Origin: RGVD01 sp040403075
GTDB taxonomy: Bacteria > Bacteroidota > Bacteroidia > UKL13-3
Reading direction: 5' to 3'
NCBI GenBank assembly: GCA_040403075.1
Contig: JBBALJ010000103.1
Coordinates: forward strand, 1 to 10,143
DNA length: 10,143 bases
Part shown: piece after piece, positions 9,501 to 10,143 of the stretch
Numbering within the stretch: the stretch's first letter is position 1
Layout: each line of letters begins with the position of its first letter
Translations under genes and position numbers: made by a program
Notes under the pieces: generated by a model
What the model was told of the DNA's origin: nothing
Database searches by the model: none
What the model saw: only the letters and a program-made list of their open reading frames with translations

Positions 9501-9700
9501 GCAGTTGCACCAGTTGACATATCTACAGTGTTACCATTAGCATCTAAAGCCAAGGATCCACTTGTAGAGGTTGAAAAGGTGTAATTGGCCGTACTTTGGC
9601 CATAGAGGAGATTCGTTCCAAGCAGTAGTAATAAAATTACCGTGGAAGCTAGAGTCCTGAGCATCGTCAGAGACCTTCGTTTTGTAATTGTTTTTGTCAT
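1..9700 (-). CDS. Giant secreted multidomain surface protein (beta-helix, Ig/FN3, pre-peptidase-C and dockerin-like modules), 3' end cut by window
   Basis: One uninterrupted minus-strand frame of 3,233 complete codons runs from an ATG at 9700-9698 to the window edge. An in-frame TAA lies three codons before the ATG (9709-9707), so the start cannot be further upstream. The only close alternative is Met13 (9664), which would also leave a good signal peptide. No Shine-Dalgarno sequence is visible, which is normal in Bacteroidota. The protein has a signal peptide and then only extracellular folds: beta-sandwich, FN3, a long beta-helix, Ig-like, pre-peptidase-C-like, and a C-terminal dockerin-like calcium module. 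It is rich in Thr, Ser, Ala, Gly and Asn and poor in Lys and Glu. No internal membrane segment and no recognisable catalytic motif was seen. Adhesion, matrix or surface-layer function is inferred from architecture alone. The last complete codon is the final Asp of the second calcium loop, so relatives suggest only a few tens of codons are missing. Export through Sec, perhaps followed by type IX secretion, is plausible, but the extreme C-terminus needed to judge this is outside the window. Confidence 0.95.
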   Translation of the reverse strand, partial: MTKTITKRRSLTMLRTLASTVILLLLLGTNLLYGQSTANYTFSTSTSGSLALDANGNTVDMSTGATALVATGVDEGASVVNNIGFNFTLMGVTYTQFSASSNGVMQLGSTAVGTATYIASGGTVASPRIAAWGSDATTTTNGVRSKVIGTSPNRCLVIENNAFLNYQSTINPCQFQIRLYESTGVIEFVYGSMTAGTIVSAGSIGFSVGTATNTLASITNSTNAVSLTTFAANTPTASVAVTNLNSASNGSRRVYTFTPPAATAASNLAISNIGAGGMTLNWTAGTTANHLVYRSLDNVTYTLVATLPIATTNYVATGLNPNTLYYWNVVATSEGSASAAVNASATTSTPTLSGTKTVCPSGCDYANLTTATADLASQGLLGPVVLELAPSYVSSTETFPITFSNFPGLNATNTLRVTVNSGATALSIANTATTGTAQTIDMNGTSYVTIDGRPGSTGTTSQLSISSANPGIQTIRYINGANNNTLTYATVTGVNVSTTLYGVIAFLGTTGTTTASGNRFNTISYCNIGAGATAPLKGIFSAGQSATILNDFNNVLNCNFIDIFNVTAASTQNCLAIDLSGTNNSDWTITSNSFYLTTARASTAGSILHIGVFTGGGNGYNISNNYFGGTGPLCTGTWTVNGTATAYRYNAIQVNGGTLRTSNIQGNTISGFDIVSTSTGSTTNPVLAGILVSAGNVNIGNITPNIIGSSSAVDNMIVRNTASITTNGAGVAGIGCTSTGIINIQNNVMGGMTCASASATIAGNVCGIYNTGGTGRKVISGNTIGGSFSNSFRAGTSGLSTTGASAVSGIANTGTPVIVMSGNTLSNYVAYGTTGVTAIRGITTSAGTDTIANNTFSNFSTNGAGSVMGIASSATTAAIDITRNSMNNFTVVNASGSARGIQISAALATPRVAYNFIQGISAPSSNGNAMIMGIDIGHAVAQNIYNNTVVLGTSSTPLTGVTNFGVIGISYNTGTTDLRNNIIYVNATAAGTGINAALRRATTGTNGTAPANFANTSNNNVYYVPQADFNFIYTEGTTANRTTVVNSYHNCASCTNTGVTTAPVVDVNFNNSCSRYKAFLGASSSRGASSFYENVTFTGGSTIPNNLIPAPTGVTFLLNAGQTGTGLTTDYFGNAVSSTTPDIGAAEFNSGSTVDATAPNITFTAIPATACASNPTLTATITDASGVDFATNPPRVYYRYSTDAVTGLASANNNTVGGWKFVTASSQVGNNFNFTLDYSLLNTTVAAATVIQYFVVAQDLASTPNVKLATVGLASGFCPASVALASGAFPIVASPTVSSYTISAAPTITLTTVKTENCTGGAALTLSGSDGRASYDWQRSTFSNPTWTSYSPQPTMVTSTSYITGALNATTNNNDIVRLVATCPGAGAPLFTSTQDTIKNLVDCQFTVARSTGNTYSSIMTTGNTYTALTSADDSKTNNISLLGTTFKYRGAVVRGFYATTNGWMTFDTTQTSNTYTNDLTTLRWVIAPFWDDLVLKGNSLTNQNICMRYQVIGTLGSGTADIVIEWAEMERFLFPAPNLNFQVVLHELDNSIDINYGNMQLFDGSSTTGVFTYSVGLNGNTSSTVSLDQRMLQQNTNTNFFTSAQQQNLAISPDCYSRLRFVPASTYSGTAPTIGAPANNEPGTATTLTVNPTPCTLFCGNIYTSLNATATSGVTACSATTPGVADDDVYFSFTTTVAPQYQITVTPSLSYDAVVQILNSSMTPVACINAGGQGIQETVAALALTSGTYYVRVYDAATGASGSGEFAICVSEVIPPPSNDNVSGATNLTVGTTCVPTNSPLPNILAATASPQSACSGTADDDVWYKFTATSSGINVTVNGVSTYNPVMQIFSDSGITQIACQNNTGNGGQETYSATNFTAGQVYYVRVYHAGNGVANGNFNICVFANVPTCTTKISPASGASLISGASLSWNAATYAAGYDVYLDIVNPPVTLVSANQVATSYATSGLNGSTVYYWMVVPKNAAGAASGCTVDSFSTNPPPIIPLPTSPTVGSTTRVASNLVLSWPASPGAAGYDVYFNNGTSANNLVSASQTALTYTVTSISAPDVYAWKVVPFNANGYAIGAIDWIFYDSLPSGPSTPITPVIGSTTTRDSAVVLSWLTVNGATGYDVYLDAGTGTASNIVSINQPGTTYTTSSIGVGSYTWRVVPKNANGGVSSPDWSFTVDLPSCITNPTAPTNNSVQCLTTLRPLSWTAVAGARGYNVYINGTLVSTQTGTSYSITGATAGSYTWKVEPFNNNGTPSGCSTWNYSITFPSLASTTPATRCGAGSVTVSATPSVPTDSIVWYSAMSGGQPLAYGQNYTATVNGDSNFYVAEMDPTSFSIQNGLGLDVSGTTVAAMGTGFTAQRGIVFTATSDFTLNTAQYYSLTTSVTNTVTVTLVNHVTGATLQTLSLPVVQGATAGWYTMNLNLNISAGVTYRLLASFSQVVSRYATGANYASAQFNNLGTFGTITSGYDGAVNATSYNYFHNISATGTGCFGNRQAVAVTVNPSTAISAGTGTTICQGGTGTTLNASSSDPTFVYTWSPSTGLSTTSGASPVANPSSTTLYTARGTNSVGCISTDTVRVRVSLAPSTPVVAPSAPAICAGVSLPLEIQAGAIITLGTATTTTAGMGITPYSAFYEGSREQYLITAAELNAMGFSGAGNISALSFNVTTTSAYNQTDFKISMGLTSATSMTGYVTPIGGSLTPVYGPVLLTPPPVGLNKYTFNSPFAWDGVSNIVVDVCHDNDINNTCAICYGTSGTVAASTTAFLSTFGSYSDNVQSCGVQAAITANGSVRPDMVFDFVGNSGAVWTSNTSPLNLYLDSAATNPYAGTVETKVYVKAFATQTYTVTATNAASCSSSSNVTVTINTAPSAPSNFAISNVTSTSFDLNWNATTNTSDYLVDVSSDPAFSTFVSGYNGLSLFTTSASVAGLTPGTVYYARVRARNSCFSSSNSSASVLMRPSAPINLFANSVTSSGYTANWTGSFGATSYLLDVSTNITFSSFVSGYSGLSVSGSNQAVSGLSQGTKYFYRLRSVNATGNSAFSLIDSVTTGTNTVSISLKAYLQGLYTGSGTMIAAPFAANGVTSMLIADTITVQLNNAATGALAYTATATLSTTGIANVTFPGGAIGNNYYITIKHRNSIATATLAGMTIGATGNSYDFSVGSNLVFGSNVVDDGTGKFMIYTGDINQDGSVDFNDYPDLDIASSNGVLGYDPNDLNGDASVDFND
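533..1078 (-). other. Pair of fibronectin type III domains, 91-residue period (residues 2875-2965 and 2966-3056)
   Basis: Both domains follow the FN3 pattern: APSNFAISNVTSTSFDLNW and APINLFANSVTSSGYTANW openings, a YLVDVSSD or YLLDVSTN strand, FS-FVSGY-GLS, and a closing GLTPGTVYYARVRARN or GLSQGTKYFYRLRSVN. The shared FVSGY(N/S)GLS element (Ser2919 and Ser3010) is spaced exactly 91 residues. Synonymous sites have diverged. They place the C-terminal module away from the Ig-like region. Confidence 0.75.
1082..1918 (-). other. Ig-like domain with a second, different nested module (residues 2595-2873)
   Basis: An Ig-like opening (APAICAGVSLPLEIQAG) is interrupted by roughly 200 residues with GITPYSAFYEGSREQYLI, AAELNAMGFS, ISALSFNVTT, FKISMG, the WDGVSNIVVDVCHDND strand and RPDMVFDF. 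The Ig-like part resumes in VWTSNTSPLNLY and ends TYTVTATNAASCSSSSNVTVTIN. The inserted unit (--QYLI-A-EL-A-G, SM-G-T, WDG-SNIVV--C) is a module known to me from other giant Bacteroidota proteins. Its function is not defined. Boundaries are approximate. Confidence 0.5.
1931..2167 (-). other. PKD-like/Ig-like domain (residues 2512-2590)
   Basis: The sequence has the pattern seen in many Bacteroidota surface proteins: SAGTGTTICQGGTGTTLNAS, YTWSPSTGLSTTSGASPVAN, then STTLYTARGTNSVGCISTD and VRVRVS. The paired cysteines (ICQ and GCIS) and the YTWSP strand support a beta-sandwich of the PKD/Ig group. It sits between the two nested Ig-like domains. Confidence 0.6.
2168..2878 (-). other. Ig-like (CHU_C-associated type) domain with a nested beta-sandwich insertion (residues 2275-2511)
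   Basis: The first half, TRCGAGSVTVSATPS (Cys2286) to VWYSAMSGGQPL and NFYVAEMD, is the N-terminal half of a bacterial Ig-like domain. The expected closing strand, TGCFGNRQAVAVTVNPS (Cys2498), comes only after about 140 further residues (2339-2480). Those contain GIVFTATSDFTLN, VTVTLVNHVTGATLQTL and ISAGVTYRLLASF, followed by SGYDG and YNYFHNI. I read this as one jelly-roll-like domain inserted into a loop of another. Cys2286 and Cys2498 would then be the Ig disulfide pair. Confidence 0.55.
2882..3970 (-). other. Array of four FN3-like repeats, 93-94-residue period (residues 1911-2273)
   Basis: Four repeats share an LSW strand, a GYDVYL-type strand (GYDVYL, GYDVYF, GYDVYL, GYNVYI starting at residues 1940, 2034, 2128 and 2221) and a YYW/YAW/YTW-(M/K/R)-V-(V/E)-P-(K/F)-N strand. 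The spacing is 94, 94 and 93 residues. The regularity points to internal duplication. DNA identity between copies is limited, because codons differ at many synonymous positions, so the duplications are not recent. The probable role is an extended spacer arm. Confidence 0.75.
3974..4798 (-). other. Tandem pre-peptidase-C-like domains (residues 1635-1775 and 1779-1909)
   Basis: Two consecutive domains share the same signature. Both have an acidic ADDDV-(Y/W)-(F/Y)-F-T strand (Asp1687-1689 and Asp1821-1823), a strand YDAVVQILNSS or YNPVMQIFSDS, a Cys-containing GGQ-QET turn, and a final YYVRVYDA or YYVRVYHAGNG strand before an F-ICV end. This matches the secreted pre-peptidase C-terminal (PPC-like) fold, which in related proteins helps binding or secretion. 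No peptidase domain is present, so the name does not imply proteolysis here. A Pro-rich linker (IPPPS) separates the two. Confidence 0.65.
4823..5488 (-). other. Beta-sandwich module, second copy (residues 1405-1626)
   Basis: It repeats the layout of the N-terminal module: a Thr/Asn-rich lead, ISLLGTTFKYRG, then TTNGWMTFD (Trp1464), APFWDDLV (Trp1491, Asp1492, Asp1493), an IVIEWAEME strand, FQVVLHELDNSIDINYGNM, and a closing RLRFVPAS. The WDDL and DI-YG motifs are stronger here than in the first copy. Placed mid-protein, it suggests the chain was assembled by joining two module series, each beginning with this unit. Confidence 0.55.
5489..6238 (-). other. Two Ig-like beta-sandwich modules (residues 1155-1302 and 1303-1404)
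   Basis: The first part begins DATAPNITFTAIPATACAS, continues with LTATITDASGVD and RVYYRYSTD, and reaches IQYFVVAQDLAST. This is an Ig-like module often found directly after beta-helices in Bacteroidota proteins. The second part (ENCTGGAALTLSGSDG, then YDWQRS and IVRLVATCPGAG) looks like a degenerate bacterial Ig domain with a Cys-Trp-Cys core (Cys1404 is in the NLVDC end). Both are likely rigid linkers. The boundaries are approximate. Confidence 0.5.
6257..8632 (-). other. Right-handed parallel beta-helix region (residues 357-1148)
   Basis: The region starts at TVCPSGCDYANLTTA (Cys359 and Cys363 may form a capping disulfide). It then runs through recurring Asn-x-hydrophobic turns typical of pectate-lyase-like beta-helices: GNRFNTI, NCNFIDI, SNSFYL, SNNYFGG, GNTISGF, NNVMGG, GNTIGG, GNTLSNY, NNTFSNF, RNSMNNF, YNFIQG, NNTVVLG, NNIIYVN and NNNVYYV. 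It ends in DYFGNAVSSTTPDIGAAEF, the characteristic C-terminal strand of this beta-helix class (PDIG-A-E-F/Y). At about 790 residues it is a very long solenoid. Relatives can be polysaccharide lyases or adhesive stalks. I saw no catalytic site I could name, and a structural or adhesive role is my inference. It contains only three lysines and about five glutamates. Confidence 0.8.
8645..8917 (-). other. Fibronectin type III-like domain 1 (residues 262-352)
   Basis: About 90 residues with the FN3 strand pattern: a MTLNWTAG strand carrying the conserved Trp, a HLVYRS strand, and TGLNPNTLYYWNVVATS, which has the conserved Leu-x-Pro-x-Thr-x-Tyr turn. It links the N-terminal module to the beta-helix and is probably a spacer or protein-protein contact domain. 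Confidence 0.7.
8927..9598 (-). other. N-terminal beta-sandwich module, first copy (residues 35-258)
   Basis: The segment opens with NYTFSTSTSGS and carries IGFNFTLMGV (83-92), SASSNGVMQLG (98-108) and RIAAWGSD, and ends in RRVYTFTPP. This order (Y-F-F start, IGF-F--GV-Y, SSNG-----G, then a W-D segment) matches a module that often opens large secreted Bacteroidota proteins. Its function is not established. A second module of the same type is present at residues 1405-1626. The assignment rests on remembered family patterns and not on a profile search. Confidence 0.6.
9599..9700 (-). other. Signal peptide (residues 1-34)
   Basis: The N-terminus starts MTKTITKRR, giving a basic n-region (Lys7, Arg8, Arg9, Arg15). 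A hydrophobic core follows at about residues 17-27, including five consecutive leucines at 23-27. The likely cleavage site is LLYG|QS after Gly34. Gln at the first mature position is very common in exported Bacteroidota proteins. No cysteine lies near the cleavage site, so this is a type I signal peptide and not a lipoprotein. Initiation at Met13 would shorten the n-region without removing the signal. Confidence 0.85.
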
Positions 9701-9809
9701 AATTGTTTATTTGGTTTTTGGTTTTATTTGTTTAATTATTCTTTGATTTCAATTGATTATTGTCATAAGCAAATTATTATTTATGTTGAACATACGCTAA
9801 AAATTTATT

Positions 9810-9869
9810 CAAACAGCGACTTGACCGATACGAACAGCAAAATAAGCATTTAAGCGATGTCGCTGTTTG
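9810..9869 (-). promoter_or_regulatory. Inverted repeat in the leader, 11-bp arms
   Basis: CAAACAGCGAC at 9810-9820 is perfectly complementary to GTCGCTGTTTG at 9859-9869, with a 38-base loop between. In a minus-strand transcript the stem is followed about 6-7 bases later by a short U run (ATTTTT on the minus strand). It could be a weak terminator or attenuator in the leader, or a dyad operator. A smaller palindrome, GCGA-TG-TCGC (9854-9863), overlaps the right arm. The arms are GC-richer than the surrounding DNA, which makes the match less likely to be chance. Confidence 0.4.
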
Positions 9870-9997
9870 TAAAAATTGACGTAAATCATACCTATAAATG
9901 TTAATTTTTCCTTAACAAAACTCTCTATAATAAATCAAACTTATAAGTGTTATTTATTTGTGAACTTATAGTCGTTTTTATTGTAGATATAGTACTA

Positions 9998-10028
9998 CAA
10001 ACTTATTTTTAGTTTTGAATTTTCCAAA
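9998..10028 (-). promoter_or_regulatory. Candidate Bacteroidota-type promoter (TTTG-N19-TAAGTTTG)
   Basis: On the minus strand, TTTG (10028-10025) is followed after 19 bases by TAAGTTTG (10005-9998). This fits the known Bacteroidota consensus TTTG-N19 to 21-TAnnTTTG for the -33 and -7 elements. It would start transcription near 9990 and give a leader of about 290 nt. A second TAAGTTTG at 9943-9936 lacks a partner -33 element. Matches of this kind can arise by chance in AT-rich DNA. Confidence 0.4.
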
Positions 10029-10039
10029 TGCAGTTGCGC

Positions 10040-10071
10040 TAAATTTACAATTGAATTGTATAAATTTACAA
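10040..10071. promoter_or_regulatory. 11-bp direct repeat with 21-bp period plus palindrome, just upstream of the promoter candidate
   Basis: TAAATTTACAA occurs at 10040-10050 and again at 10061-10071. The 21-bp spacing is two helical turns, so both copies face the same side of the DNA. A perfect odd-centred palindrome, TACAATTGAATTGTA, lies at 10046-10060 between and across them. The position, 12 bases upstream of the candidate -33 box, suits an activator site or UP-type element. This is inference from layout only. Confidence 0.3.
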
Positions 10072-10143
10072 ATCAGGCTAATAAATTGAGGCTTAATAGA
10101 CATTATTAATGCTCAAATCTTCTACAACCATTGAGATTATTAG

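Larger units (their letters stand above)
9701..10143. other. AT-rich upstream intergenic region with no convincing gene
   Basis: About 440 bases lie upstream of the giant gene, markedly richer in A and T than the coding region. They hold a promoter candidate, a direct repeat with a small palindrome, and a leader inverted repeat, each listed separately. Two short open stretches touch the right edge: a plus-strand ATG at 10109 (MLKSSTTIEII, 11 codons) and a minus-strand frame ending in TAA at 10095-10093. Either could belong to a neighbouring gene, but neither is long enough to call. Confidence 0.7.

Noticed and set aside
10109..10143. Possible start of a divergent plus-strand gene (ATG at 10109, MLKSSTTIEII)
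   Set aside because: Only 11 codons are visible. The best plus-strand -7 match (TAGTTTTG at 10010-10017) has its nearest TTG 26 bases upstream, outside the normal spacing.
10093..10143. Possible C-terminus of an upstream minus-strand gene ending in TAA at 10095-10093
   Set aside because: Sixteen stop-free codons at a window edge are expected by chance, and another frame is open almost as far.

Overview
The window holds almost nothing but one very large gene on the minus strand. Its start codon is at 9700, and its reading frame stays open without a stop or frameshift to the window edge at base 1: 3,233 complete codons, with the 3' end missing. The remaining ~440 bases (9701-10143) are AT-rich upstream DNA with promoter-like and operator-like signals and no convincing second gene.

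The organism is most likely a member of the Bacteroidota, probably a free-living or environmental lineage near Chitinophagales/Sphingobacteriales. The reasons are the AT-rich T/A-ending codon usage, the absence of a Shine-Dalgarno sequence before the start, a promoter candidate of the Bacteroidota type (TTTG-N19-TAnnTTTG), and the protein's domain set. That set is typical of giant secreted proteins in this phylum. The phylum call is firm; the order-level call is an inference.

The protein is a modular extracellular mosaic. From the N-terminus it contains: a signal peptide (1-34); a beta-sandwich module (35-258); an FN3-like domain (262-352); a right-handed beta-helix of ~790 residues ending in a PDIGAAEF cap (357-1148); two Ig-like modules (1155-1404); a second copy of the N-terminal type of beta-sandwich (1405-1626); two pre-peptidase-C-like domains with ADDDV motifs (1635-1909); four FN3-like repeats with a 93-94-residue period (1911-2273); an Ig-like domain with a nested module (2275-2511); a PKD-like/Ig-like domain (2512-2590); a second Ig-like domain with a different nested module (2595-2873); two FN3 domains with a 91-residue period (2875-3056); and a C-terminal dockerin-like module with two perfect EF-hand-type calcium loops (3057-3233+). 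The protein probably ends a few tens of codons beyond the window.

No catalytic motif, mobile element, RNA gene, CRISPR array or defence system was found. The likely role is a secreted or cell-surface adhesin or matrix-type protein. The unusual points are its size, the nested-domain architecture, the near-identical 90-bp calcium-loop duplication at its end, the charge-poor beta-helix, and the upstream region, which combines a direct repeat, a promoter candidate and a leader hairpin.
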